This document shows, piece by piece, positions 46,300 to 57,217 of a stretch of DNA of 64,000 nucleotides; the first letter of the stretch is position 1, and each line of letters starts with the position of its first letter. Under the pieces are notes generated by a model. The model was given only the letters and a program-made list of their open reading frames with translations, was not told the origin of the DNA and made no database searches. Where the stretch lies: positions 13,743,718-13,807,717 of the forward strand of contig OY754978.1 of the NCBI GenBank assembly GCA_963576475.1, read 5' to 3'. A program made the position numbers and the translations under genes. This stretch comes from Molanna angustata. Lineage: Eukaryota; Arthropoda; Insecta; Trichoptera; Molannidae.

Positions 46300-47331
46300 A
46301 AAATTTTCAATAAAAATATCCTTGACTCTCGAAAGGGAAACAAACCCAATGTTAACGTATATAAAATTAAAAAAGATATTCGATTAAAATTTAGATTTTT
46401 TTTCGAATAAATTAATTCGTAGCAAACAAAAAGTACAATACACAATGAAAGCAAAAATAAACGAGAAAAAAGAACGAGAACATTAAACGAGTGGGTTGTG
46501 GCCAACACTAAGCTCTCCACACCATAGTAAGTGTTCATTTTTTCTTCTTGAAATGTAAAATGTATTTTTATGAAGTACATTTCGTTTAGATTCTTAAACA
46601 AATATAAGATTCCCAGAGAACAAAAGGTTTCACAATTCAAAAAACACATTGTTTGCGTATATATGCAATTAAAAAAATATTCGATTATAATATAAATTTT
46701 TTTTCGAAAAAATTGATTCGTAGCTAGCTATCTCTTCAATAATTTAATACCCAAATAAGGTATTGTTTGTACGTGTAGAGGGAGTGTAATAAAGTGATTG
46801 GAATATTTTTATTTGTGATCTGATCCTGAAGATTGATCCTTGATATAAATACATATAGAATTTTTTTTTAATTTTGGAGTGTCATACAAAATATTTATGT
46901 CTTGTATGCTTTTAAACTTCCAGGTTTTATTTTGAAGACCCCACGTTAAAGTATTACCAAAACGCTCAGAACCAAACATATTGTGTTTATAAATTAATAC
47001 ACAGATTAAAATCTTTTCTTTCCAAACAGGCTAAAGATAAATTTACATTCCCGAAAGACCCAGTGTACGAAAATTTCCTGTTTTTCTTTTGCTCATAGAT
47101 TTCATAACATTGTTTTAAAACCTCAGCATTTTTGTTGCGAAATGTTATTATTTATCACCATGTTTGGGTCGGCAATGAAAGAGGACTTGAGTAAAGAAAT
47201 AAAAAAGAAGATTAAAGAAAAGTAAACGTAAACAATCCCGATTAACATGTTAAACAAAAATTTTGTACAAACAATTATATTTTAATTGATATTTTGAAAA
47301 TATTTTAAAGAAATTGACAATCACTTCAAAA
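46300..47331. other. Unassigned DNA with a short repeat relic
   Basis: 46487-46530 (ACGAGTGGGTTGTGGCCAAC followed by a decayed stretch) is a 5' fragment of the family at 47332. The 143-residue minus-strand open frame at 46218-46649 overlaps this relic and the preceding element and has no family match. Confidence 0.5.
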
Positions 47332-47687
47332 AACGAGTGGGTTGTGGCCAACGCTAAACTCCTCACTAACAAGTCATTCTATAAAGTATTCAAATTTTGT
47401 ATGGAAAATTTCCAACATTTTCATGAAGTGAGTTTGTTAAATCATTTTTTATTTTATTATCAAAACTTGATAACTCTTCAATGCCATTTTATGAAAGTGA
47501 TGTGCCTTTTTACGAATTTGAAAACAAAAATTTCAAATTTTAAGTTTCCTGAGCTTGGGGTCACTTTGAAATATTTGACAGTTAAAAAAATTGAGAAGCA
47601 CTATTCATATATCGTTCAAAATCTAATGGGATCTAATCGAGTATAAGATATACATATTTGCAAAATTTGAATAGAATCGAATGAGTA

Positions 47688-49360
47688 GGGGAGGGTGGGG
47701 ATCATTGGGCACGTTTTTACATTTTGAATTTTAGAATTTTTAATTTTATGAATAACTGAAATATTTTTCTTTTAATCATTAGTCCACACCTTTAGCTAGT
47801 ATTTCCACGAAGACAGTATATAAACATCTTCTTTGATTTAAAAGTTATTATTATTTTTCTAAAGCAATTCAAAAGTGCCCAAACCTCCCTGGGGTAGGGA
47901 TGTTTGGGCACACCATAGGGAGGTTTGGGCACCATGCACACTAAACCTTCTTTTAAGCAACACATTTGTACATATATTAATTGTAATTGTTAAGGAATGT
48001 AATAAACACACAAACCATAGGAAAATAATTATTTATTTGCAAGTAAAAAGCTATATAAAAAGAAAAAATGATTGACATAACTAAAAAAAAAAAAAATTAT
48101 GTATTTAAAAAAAATTTCGGAAGTCATCCATCCTGATTGATGAGCAGCACCATCAGATCCCGTAGGGGCATTATTCAACATATATGTTTTGAAATTTACC
48201 GTTGGAAATATAAAAAAAAGGTGGAATAATATTCCCAATTGCATTAGGTCCGCAACATACTGTAATCAATGTACCCCGTTCCGCAGATGTAATCAAACTT
48301 GCTTTGCTCCTTTAACTCCTATAACATTTTGCGTTTTTTGAGTAGTAGTTAGCCCAGTTTCGTTCATGTTATAAATTGATTCAGGCCCAAAATTGTACTG
48401 TCCATACAAATCTTTGAGAGTGCGAAAAAAATCTTCAACATTGGTTCTGTTGAAGCTAGTCGCTCTTGTTAGGCTGGTAGCTTCTGGAGTCCTAACGGAT
48501 AACTGAAGGTGTCTGTATAGAAATCCACGTAACCAATCTTTGGAAGCTAACTTGTTTTTCGCCCAGTTCTCGGGTATTTTTTTTTCAAAGCAATAACATA
48601 ACTGTACGCTAATTCACGGGCTTGTATCTTAGAAAGACCGTAATTTAATTTGGATGATATTGAAATATATTCTTCTATTTTGATTTCCTCCTCTGTGTTG
48701 AAAATTTGTTTAGATGTATATTTATTAGGAAAAGCTTTATTTACATCTCCCTTTTTTAAATATCTTTGTAGAGTTGATCTAGGAATATTATATTTAATGG
48801 CTGTTGGTTTAATTTCAGCCCCTGTTTTTACTTCTTTCACAGCAGCTCTATCAATAACACTTTTCTGTATCATTTGCCTTTTCCCCATATTTTTATATTG
48901 AAACGGCATTTTCTAAAAAAAAAAATATATATAAGAGAGGGAGCTTTGGGCATGCCTAATCCTCCCTCAAAACACAGTGCCCAATGATCCCTATCACTCA
49001 TTATTTGAAATATACCCTCGTTATTTTTTTAGGTTAGGAATTATTAATATAGTTTATTTACAACAAAGAACTTAAATGGTTAATTATTCAAATAATATAA
49101 TTAAAATACGTACCTCTTTATAAAATCCTACGTAAAAATTGTAACAAAAACTCGTAAAATATTTCGTTTTTTAACACGAAAACATGCAACGACTTGTAGC
49201 GTTTTTATGTAACATAACTGATAGTTGATTTGACGTTTGTTGGTGTTGCTAGTGAATAAAATAATGAAAACGAGAGAAAAAATTGCCATTAACTCTATAT
49301 ATTTTCAGATACTTAGGGGTGGCCAATCCTCCCTACTGCCCAATGATCCCCACTCTCCCC
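47688..49360 (-). mobile_element. Pogo/Tigger-like DNA transposon, 1673 bp
   Basis: Terminal inverted repeats start GGGGAGGGTGGGGATCATTG at 47688 and the complement ends at 49360; about 24 of 25 bp match. TA flanks both sides (47686-47687 and 49361-49362). The related repeat at 57980-58000 carries a single TA at the same point, confirming the TA duplication and both boundaries. Extra TTTGGGCAC / GTGCCCAAAC-type motifs lie inside both ends (47875-47935 and 48945-48990). It is too short for an intact element of this kind: the C-terminal half of the transposase is missing. Confidence 0.85.
48080..48909 (-). pseudogene. Pogo-like transposase, N-terminal part with damaged DDE domain
   Basis: The first frame (48547-48909) starts MPFQYKNMGKRQ and has a psq-type helix-turn-helix ending NIPRSTLQRYLKKGD (about residues 15-55). 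It then enters a CENP-B-type second DNA-binding region (EEEIKIEEYI...GLSKIQARELAY). A shift near 48575 leads into NWAKNKLASKDWLRGFLYRH, and the catalytic block appears as SIYNMNETGLTTTQK: the family's DETG has become NETG, losing the first catalytic Asp. Another shift near 48290 precedes ITSAERGTLITVCC and NAIGNIIPPFFIFP. The rest is absent. Related intact proteins are about 400-550 residues. Confidence 0.8.
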
Positions 49361-49552
49361 TACTTTAGTCTATAATGGATAAAGTAAAAATGAACACGCC
49401 GTACATAACACACACACACAGATACATTGTGATGAAACTTTCAGAATACAATCTCAGCATGATACTAGTTGATAATCTGCAAAAAAAAATACCCTTAAAA
49501 ATTGCGAAATCATAACTCCCCACTATATCACCTTGTGTTAGTGAGGAGTAAA

Positions 49553-50326
49553 AACAGATTTTCGGAGACGATGCCGGGTTTGCAAATCGCATACTATTTT
49601 TTCTTGTCGTGCATGTAATGTATTTTTACACCGTGGATGTTCTGAATCATATCATATCAAAAATTAATTAGTGTATTAATCAAATTGGTCTATATTTTGA
49701 AATATATTCATTATTTATGAATGCAGATGGTTATTCTATATTTTATTTCTTGTACATTTACTAAAAAATAAATATTTATATATCAACAATATGCTTGTTA
49801 TTTTGTAGATATTTGTAATAAATAATATACTTTTAAGTCAAATTTATTTTCAATATTTACCTCTCGATATCATGTATAAAATTTTATAAAAAATTATGAT
49901 TTTATTTCAATAAATGTCTTATTTTTAAAAATCAAATTGTATTTAGCTTAAATTATTTGGAAGTACCCCTTTCAGCCGACGGTCTCCACCTCATATTTCA
50001 AAAACCATTTTTTTTATCTGTTTTTTTTTTCAAATTTATCGAAATCAAAGTATAATAGGTTACTGTTTTGATTTTCAAACATATATTACGGTTTTTCTAG
50101 GAGCGGCGAATAATGGGTTAAAGTAAGAATATTTTTACTAGTTTAACTCATTATCTACTGAGTAAATATGTATTGAGGTATGATACAATATTTTTCAATA
50201 TTTTTTTTTATTTCATGAAACAATATTATTTTGACTCATATATTCCATGATAAAATATTATAAAGTATAATCGAATATTTTTAAGTAGCATATTATAATA
50301 ATAATAAACACTTTTTTGACAATTTT
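49553..50326. other. Unassigned AT-rich DNA
   Basis: No recognised gene or element end. Confidence 0.5.
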
Positions 50327-50662
50327 TATCATCTCAATAGAGATGAAGATGGGATATTATAGGATGACCCGAAACTCAAGGGCTTACGACCCTTCATATG
50401 CTGGTTTATGTTATCACTTTATGCGCTTGTGCAACGAGAAAATATGAAATAATATTTCTGGCGCAGTTCAGGGGTGAAATCTGAGCGAGACACCGTCACC
50501 TCATTTACATATAAGGACTGATGCTTTTATTGTTGGCAAATAAACCAATTTCTCAATAGATGGCGTTACAAAAAGGTTTCTTCGTTGCTTCATAGGTGGC
50601 AATAGTAATAATGTCGTATTTCAGGTGAATTATTACATATTATTCAAATATATAGAACTTAA
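50327..50662. mobile_element. Decayed foldback of the CTCAATAGAGACGAAG family
   Basis: The left arm starts ATCTCAATAGAGATGAAG and retains TTTATGCGCTTGTGCAACG. The right arm (about 50565-50660) is the complement of the part seen at 46140-46235 (GTGGCAATAGTAATA, TTTCAGGTGAATTATTACA, AAATATATAGAACTT). More diverged than 29381-29966. Confidence 0.6.
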
Positions 50663-51176
50663 AAAAAAGGAAAAACTACGAGAAACATAGAAACGAGAGT
50701 TAATGAGCATTTGAGTTGTCTCAACAGCAATAATTGCTCAGAATTTTAATCGAAATTAACCATACTTTTATAAATAATGTAGGCGAAAAAATAATCCATA
50801 GTAATTTAAGTGATAGACAGTAAGATAGTCTGGAAATCTTGGAAATAAAAAAAAAACGTAAATATGAAAAATAATATTATTAATAACCAAACACAATTTC
50901 CTTATAACCCTATATTAAATATTTTCCCAATACAAAAATTGGATAACCAATAACTTCATTGTACCTCCACCATACAAAATAATGTAACCCAGCCTACACT
51001 CCACCCATTATGTTTACTTCAAGTCTGAGGAAGGGAACTTTGTTCTCGTAACATATAGAGGAATTTTATTCAATTGAATAAAAGTTATAATTGTAGTGGT
51101 GTACACAAAGTTGTGTTTTATTTCAATTAATCAAGTGAGTCTTATATTGTTTAAAAAAATGTGCACATTATACATA
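50663..51176. other. Unassigned DNA
   Basis: No gene. A short perfect palindrome TTTTATTCAATTGAATAAAA lies near 51065-51084. Confidence 0.4.
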
Positions 51177-51805
51177 CATACATATGTACATAGCATCACG
51201 CCGTATCCCTACTTGGGGTAGGCAGAGAGGACCGAACGCCAGACACCTCTATCTTGACATACATGTTTTGCCTCATTTACATCCATGCTTCGTGTCATAC
51301 ATGCTCTTCTATTATTCTGACTTCGTCTTTCAAAATCTCATTTTTATGATCATGCCAACTCTTTCTCGGGCGGCCACGACCTCTCATTCCACTCTTTTTA
51401 GCCTTGTATACTTTCTTTGTCAGGCGTTCATCGTTCATTCTCTCCACATGTCTGAACCATCGTAGTGTATTTACTTTCATTCTACTGACAATATCTCTTT
51501 CAATCTTGCATTTTCGTTTGATGTCAACATTCCTTATCCTATCATAGATCGTTCTACCACACATTCGTCTTAGGGACCTCATTTCCACAGCGTTAATTTT
51601 ACTTACATGCGTCTTCTGCCATGTCCATGTCTCACTTGCATACATTAATGTTGGTACGACTATTGCATTGTGCACAGCGAGCTTTGATGGCCTTGAGATA
51701 ATTGGGTTGGCCATTATTGTTCTTAATGCACCGTTCACCCTATTAATTTGCTGCCATTACCCTTCTTTCTATATCCTTTTCCAGTCTTCCATCGTATGCA
51801 CATTT
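51177..51805 (-). mobile_element. RTE-like family A, divergent subfamily copy
   Basis: The open frame 51295-51738 (147 residues) reads MNGALRTIMANPIISRPSKL, AVHNAIVVPTLMYASETWTW, MRSLRRMCGRTIYDRIRNVD and RWFRHVERMNDERLTKKVYK, with GRGRPRKSW. The 3' end is the family A CATCACGCC/TACATACATA motif. It keeps the SRxxKLAVHNAIVVPTL stretch that other copies have lost or changed, and its frame is unbroken for 147 codons. 5' truncated near 51805. Confidence 0.8.
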
Positions 51806-53029
51806 GGATGAATGTGCACATTATGATTGGCCAATACATATCTCCTAGTTTTAATGTTTCACTCGATTAAATATACCTACATCAGTGAAAATGTTGACAA
51901 ATTATACCGTTGAGCAGGGAAACTAACACAACTTGTAAATCTGGCAGAAAAAAAAAACAAATTCAACTTTGCATCGAAAGAACAACGAGATTTGCGAAAC
52001 AACTTTCACAAAAGTTGTCTTGAGTGGGCGAAAAAGTTTTTTGTTTAAATCGATATATCCACCCCCGGAGTACCTTCTACTCGAGAGCCTCTTGGCTTGG
52101 CTTCAGCAAACTTCGGGGACGGCATTAGCCATCTGAGACCGCAACTGGTGCCTAAGAGTATGAACATTTTTGCTCTTGTTTAAAAATTTGAAATTACTTC
52201 GTAAAATACATAATCAAACGTGTTATAACTATTTAGTTAATATCCAAGCAACGAAAGAATTAAATTAAAGCAAATAAAAATTTAAAAAATCCGCAACACT
52301 ATGCGATGGTACATAAGCAATATATCTATTAACAACAGTAAATTATACAAAATTAATAGTAACCAATAACAAACGACAAAATCAATCAAATCCACGTAAA
52401 TTTCTATCTTTCAGAGATTGAGGGATCTCGATGGATGTTTTTAAAAATACAAGAAAATGAATCAAATTCATTTAGTCATATCACTACATCAATATTGGTT
52501 ATTGTCAGTGTTCAAACCGTATATTTAGGGATCGAATGCTCAAGCAATCATAAATAAATTCGCGATAACGGCAAAAAAAACACATTTGAGAGACGGAAAT
52601 GACGTGGACTTACTGTGTCAGCTGTCTTATCTCTTCTCTGTCGCATCGAGTTCTTCTTTCCTTCTTGTCACGGGTTATATTATTCACTTTAACTGAGTCA
52701 TAAACTTGCGAATGCCACGAACGTTTTTAACTGTATTTTTTTAGAATGCGCACGGCTTGGCGCGGGGTTAGTTTTTAGACTTTGTATACTGCACAGCACG
52801 AGGTGAGTATGGAGACTGAAGACGAGTTACTCTCGCGCGAAAAAGGGGCGAGATTATTGTTACCTCGTTTAAGGTGTGGATGTAGGTAAGAATTAAGGTT
52901 TACTATTTTATCCTCGTTTTTTACTGACTATCCCTTTTTCTTTTGTTGCAATATTAAAATAAGGATATTTTTCATCATGATATTCAAAGGTGAGTCGAAT
53001 AGGTTTGCTTTAGTAGGTTTTTACTATTT
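51806..53029. other. Unassigned DNA with a GC-richer patch
   Basis: About 52600-52900 is less AT-rich than its surroundings (GGCTTGGCGCGGGGTTAG, CTCGCGCGAAAAAGGGGCG) and contains splice-donor-like GCACGAGGTGAGT (52799) and GGATGTAGGTAAGA (52881). It could be a promoter and untranslated first exon of a host gene, but no coding exon supports that. 52050-52160 is also GC-richer, with nothing recognised. Confidence 0.3.
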
Positions 53030-53720
53030 AAAGGTTCGCAGCATAATATGTACACATATGTTCATACATATGCGGATGAATACATAATTCGGAGTAGAAC
53101 ATTTAATGTGTATTTTGTGTGTATGCGTATGTCCCCCTTTTGATCCGCTTAATGCAAAGAGCCCAAAATCTCAAAAGTTATGAAAAAAATAGGCCTACAA
53201 ATATATAAAGGTAAAAAAACTCTTTAGTTTAAAAAAATAATTTTTGTTCCATTCAGAGATTATCAACATCAATTTGATTTTTTATTACATAATACCACAT
53301 ATCTCAAAAAGTATAAAATCTAGATGCTGAAAATTTGTACAACCATGAAAAATAACAATATCACATTTACTAAAGCTTAAATATAATAATTTATTTATAA
53401 TTTTGAAGATTATTAGTTTATAATTTAACTTAAAACCGTTTTATAGAAAAAGTTCCAAGGTTTCTCAAACTTTATTTTGTTGAAAAAAATATTTTATTTT
53501 TGACATACATATTAGTGTTTAACTGTCCATATTCAAAAAAAAATATATCACAAAATGCTGAAACAACAAATGCATAATTTTCTATAAAAATATATGTAAA
53601 TTTAAGTACATACCTACATCTCAAAATGTTAATAATAATTTTTGTAAAAATTAAACTTAGTGACGATACCATTTCATACTACATATTTGTATGGTAAAAT
53701 ACTTACACAATATCCATGGA
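53030..53720 (+). mobile_element. Helitron-like element, internal fragment
   Basis: Starts within the family at TTCGCAGCATAATATG, passes AATTCGGAGTAGAACATTTA, a shortened GTGT tract and GATCCGCTTAATG, and fades after TTTGTATGG near 53700. Both ends are missing. More diverged than the neighbouring copy at 53781. Confidence 0.6.
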
Positions 53721-53780
53721 CTCTTATTCTTCTTCATACATACGTACCATAAGCGAAACAAAATATTTTGAAAATATTAA

Positions 53781-54766
53781 TCCAACTGTCGATTCGTTCA
53801 TGAGAATTCAATTCTCATAATGAATCGACATTATTAAGCCAAGATGCGTGTACGAAGGAAAATTTTGTATAGTGTAGTGGACTTTTTGCATGCTAATAAC
53901 ACCAACTAGAGGCCTCGCAGCATATATGTTCCCATACATGGATTTACTCAGAATTCGGAGTAGAATATTTTATGTGAGTTTTGTGTGTGTGTCGGTGTGT
54001 GTGTGTCCCCCCCCCCCCCTTATAACTTTTGATCCGCTCAATTTAAAGAGCCCAAATTTTCAGTAAATAAAAGTTATAAGCCTACTTAACTTTTATATTC
54101 AGAATTGTAAATTTTTGTTTCAGTCAGGGGTTAACAACTTTTGATATTTTAGTTTATTTTTCCATATATCTCAGAAACCATAAAAGCTAGAACGCTGAAA
54201 ATGGGTAAAAAGATAGACTAATAGAAAATCTCAAATTATTTTTTTTTTAATTCCAGGGTTTCTCAAACATTTTTTATTAAAAAAATATTTTATTTATGAT
54301 AAATTTATGAGTTTAACTGCCTATATTTCCATTTTTTTTTAAATATCGAAAAAAGCCGAAACACCCCAACTAGATAGTTTAATTTTATATAAAAAATATA
54401 AACATTGTATTAGTACATCTCAATTTTTTTTTAACAATTTTTATAAAAATTGAATTTAGTGACGACATCACTCATACAATTTGTATGGTAGTCGCCTATA
54501 CACAATATGTAAGAAAACTTAATAGTTTGATACTTAAATCTCCAAACATACATACATACCATCATACTGTTTTCATATTCTATGTAGGAAAAACAGACTG
54601 ACCTCCATACTATCCTTTCCTGACAAACATACCTACATGTTTTATATAGAAAATAAAATATCTTCAAATATTTATTAATTTGTGTTGTTTATAGTTTGGT
54701 ACGTATTCTTTGATTATGCATATTATCGCCATCGACAGTTGGATCTCATGTGTTACATGCAACTAG
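53781..54766 (+). mobile_element. Helitron-like element, copy 3, with A|TC...CTAG|T ends
   Basis: Begins TCCAACTGTCGATTCG just after an A (53780). The 5' hairpin, the GT tract (about 53980-54005), a C run (54007-54019) and the body follow as in copy 1. The end is ATCGACAGTTGGATCTCATG, the TGTTACATGCAA hairpin arm and CTAG at 54763-54766, followed by T. The A and T flanks match Helitron insertion between A and T, the best boundary evidence in the window for this family. Confidence 0.75.
54545..54642 (-). mobile_element. RTE-like tail nested in Helitron copy 3
   Basis: CATACATACATACCATCATA, TATGTAGGAAAAACAGACTG and ACCTCCATACTATCC correspond base for base in order to 1262-1358 and sit at the same point of the Helitron. 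The insertion is therefore older than the split of copies 1 and 3. Confidence 0.6.
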
Positions 54767-54900
54767 TTTAGTAATTTGGATTTAAGGTTTTATAGTTCGG
54801 TACCTACGTTTATTTATGAAAGATGGATTTTTGCGTATTCTAGCACTACACATCCATATACTTTCTCAACAGTTGAATCTCATATGTTACATGGAACTAG
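54767..54900 (+). mobile_element. Second Helitron 3' end in tandem
   Basis: Repeats the last part of the family (AATTTGGATTTAAGGTTTTATAG in pieces, then CAACAGTTGAATCTCATATG, TTACATGGAA, CTAG at 54897-54900 before T). It directly follows the first CTAG end, giving two 3' ends in a row for one 5' end. Confidence 0.65.
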
Positions 54901-55358
54901 TTATAATATTGTCCTCGCAGAATTAAATAGCTATAGACAACGTAGATATAATATGTAAACTTATAATAAAATGAATTTTTAATTATAACGCGATGACATG
55001 TAGGTATTTGGGCGTATCCTAGTTGTTGATATACTTAATTATTATTTTCCAAAGGTAAGGAGAATCTGTCACAATATAACAAAGGAAGATATTATTATAG
55101 AGTGAATTCAAATATTACTATGGATCAGTTGAGTTTAACCAACAAATTAACACCGTTATCGTCCAGGTTATAATGATAACAATATATTGTGTAAGTTTAA
55201 TGTGATTGTGAGAGTTAATTACTAATTCCCTTCTACCAACTTAGACAGTTTACCCGACCTGTGAGTGCAACCAAACATTTGAATTTCTGTCATCAGGGAA
55301 ACGGATTCAATATGGAGGTTATCTCAACTTTACCGTGAACTTATGTTTTGGTGTTATA
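54901..55358. other. Unassigned AT-rich DNA
   Basis: Flank between the tandem Helitron end and the DD41D element; nothing recognised. Confidence 0.5.
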
Positions 55359-55887
55359 CAAGGTGTCTCAAAAGAAAGTTTATATTTGTATTATGTGGAG
55401 ATGTTAGACGACTTTCCAGGCTATAATCAAATAATATGGTTCCAGCAGGACGGAGCAACGTCACACACGTCCAATACATCTATGCCACGAGTTCGTGAAA
55501 TATTCCCGGGCAAATTGATCTCCAGGGGAGGTGACATTAATTGGCCTCCACGTAGTCCTGATTTAACCTCTATGGACTTTTTCCTATGAGGTTATCTTAT
55601 ATCTAAAGTTTACGCCAGTACACCGACTTCCCTGGCGCATTTGAAAGAAAATATCCGTCAAGAAATGGTGGCCATCACTGAGTCCACCTGTGCCGAGGCG
55701 TCATAAGTAATTTTACTGTTCGATGAAATGAGTGCTGAGAACGTGAAGGTCTACATTTGGACGATATTATTTTTAAGAAATAAATTCCCAAATTGTGTAC
55801 TTTAATAATTAATAAAAAAAAATCGATACACGGCTTACTTGTTTTTAATCGATTCACTAAATATGAACTTCATTTTGATACACCCTG
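55359..55887 (+). mobile_element. Internally deleted Tc1-mariner element, DD41D type
   Basis: Terminal inverted repeats: CAAGGTGTCTCAAAAGAAAG at 55359 against the complement of CTTCATTTTGATACACCCTG at 55887, flanked by TA on both sides (55357-55358, 55888-55889). Inside is the second half of a transposase: IIWFQQDGATSHTS, then INWPPRSPDLTSMDFFL. The two Asp (QQDGA and SMDFF) are 41 residues apart, the DD41D spacing of rosa/visitor-type members of the IS630-Tc1-mariner superfamily. TGA replaces the Trp codon after FFL, and the frame then continues GYLISKVYASTPTSLAHLKE. The first half of the protein is deleted; length is 529 bp. Confidence 0.8.
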
Positions 55888-56164
55888 TATGTATAAGTAA
55901 ATTATCTATACGTATTGCTTAAGACAGAAAAAAACTTTAGACCTTGCCACTCCAGTAGGCGGCGACGGATATCCACTTGTCGTTCACTGTTTTAAGGTCA
56001 CTTGTGCTGCATGTCATCTTCATTAGTGGTCCCCATCTCTGCTAGTTCACCACTCTAATGAATGTGTCGAAATTAACGGTGGTAAATTTTTTTTAAATAA
56101 TATATTTCTTGATTTCTTGAGAGTTTAACTGTATTAAATACATTGTATTTCCAAATAGTTAATC
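55888..56164. other. Unassigned DNA
   Basis: No recognised feature. Confidence 0.4.
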
Positions 56165-56520
56165 AATCAATCAGCAATGGCGCTACAGCCCGGTGTGGGC
56201 CTTGGCCTCCTCAGGAAACTGCCTCCATCCCGCCCTCTCGACAGCAAGTCTCCTCCAATTTGTCTGTCCGATAGCTCTTATATCACCCTCGATGTCGTCC
56301 AGCCATCTCATCCTAGGTCTCCCTCTGCTTCTTCTTCCTTCAGGACATGTGTCCAATACTTTCTTTGGGACCCGGCTATCTTCCATTCTACAAACGTGTC
56401 CGAGCCAACGTAGACGTTGTATTTTCATGTATTGGACAACGTTTGGTTCACTATACATTATTGCTAGCTCATGGTTAAACCGGATCCTCCAAGATCCTCC
56501 TTCACAGGTAGGGCCAAATA
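56165..56520 (-). mobile_element. RTE-like family B, C-terminal end
   Basis: The minus-strand frame is open from about 56515: FGPTCEGGSWRIRFNHELAI, MYSEPNVVQYMKIQRLRWLG, HVCRMEDSRVPKKVLDT, GRRSRGRPRMRWLDDIEGDI and WRQFPEEAKAHTGL-stop. This is the typical end of RTE-type elements (RLRWLGHV.RM ... RGRPR.RW.D). The last 40 bp, GGGCTGTAGCGCCATTGCTG in sense, recur at 62760-62781. 5' truncated; the tail is lost in ATCAATCAATC repeats. Confidence 0.75.
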
Positions 56521-56734
56521 GTTAAGTTAAAGCTATTTATGTGGTGTAAATTGTCGTTTATTTTTGATATCATTTACATTTTTTACATATTATGTTTGCA
56601 TATTTTCTATTTTGTACTGCATTTATTTGAAATTTTTTTTAAATACATGCTACACTTAACATAAACCGAACTATATTTTAAATTATTTTTATTGTTATTA
56701 AAAACCTATTGATCATTTTGAGTAAACTAATGGT

Positions 56735-57120
56735 TAAGTAAACTGGACTGCAGAAGAAGGTATTCGAATAAAATTCCACACCTGATGAAGATGCTTATGT
56801 GTGTGGTCCGGAGGCGTGACAAAGCTAGACAGAGTGAGACAGAAACATATGTGAGGCAGCTTCGGAGTGATTCCAGTAATGAAAGACGATAACGGAATCA
56901 AGATTGAGATGGTATTACCATGTGATAGGTAGGCTTGAAGAACTTGCAATGCATATTGCACTAGGAATACAGGATGGCAGAAGAGGAAGAGGTTACATAC
57001 AGTGGGGAGGTATAGAGTAGGACCTGTGAAGGGCACGACTGGTAGAAACGATGGTGCAAAATATACAGGAATGGAAGGCAAAAAAAGGAAAGCCGACCCC
57101 ATAATAAACATGGAAGTAAA
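56735..57120 (+). mobile_element. RTE-like C-terminal fragment, degenerate
   Basis: Plus-strand remnants: RLRWYYHVIGRLEELAMHIA, then GIQDGRRGRGYIQWGGIE-stop and MVQNIQEWKAKKGKPTP, in line with RWYGHV.R ... GRRGRGR...RW.D ... DR..W of RTE-type C-termini. Several stops. The minus-strand frames here are shadows. Confidence 0.5.
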
Positions 57121-57217
57121 CGTATGATTTTCGATTTTTTGACAAGTATCAAAGTTCTATATTGGAATTGTATTTTATGGAGAAGAATAAATTATATTTG
57201 ACCAAAAATTATACATA

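Larger units (their letters stand above)
47332..49552 (+). mobile_element. ACGAGTGGG repeat family, full copy split by a pogo-like element
   Basis: Left part 47332-47687 begins ACGAGTGGGTTGTGGCC and contains CTCCTCACTAACAAG. Right part 49361-49552 ends CTTGTGTTAGTGAGGAGTAA, the inverted complement of that motif. The uninterrupted length is about 550 bp. Subterminal inverted repeats with an internal CA tract resemble HINE-type non-autonomous elements, but I cannot define Helitron ends here. 57218-58140 is a close relative without the pogo insertion. Confidence 0.7.

Noticed and set aside
46218..46649. 143-codon open frame, hydrophobic
   Set aside because: It runs across the end of one repeat and a relic of another; no recognised domain, and AT-rich DNA easily gives hydrophobic frames.
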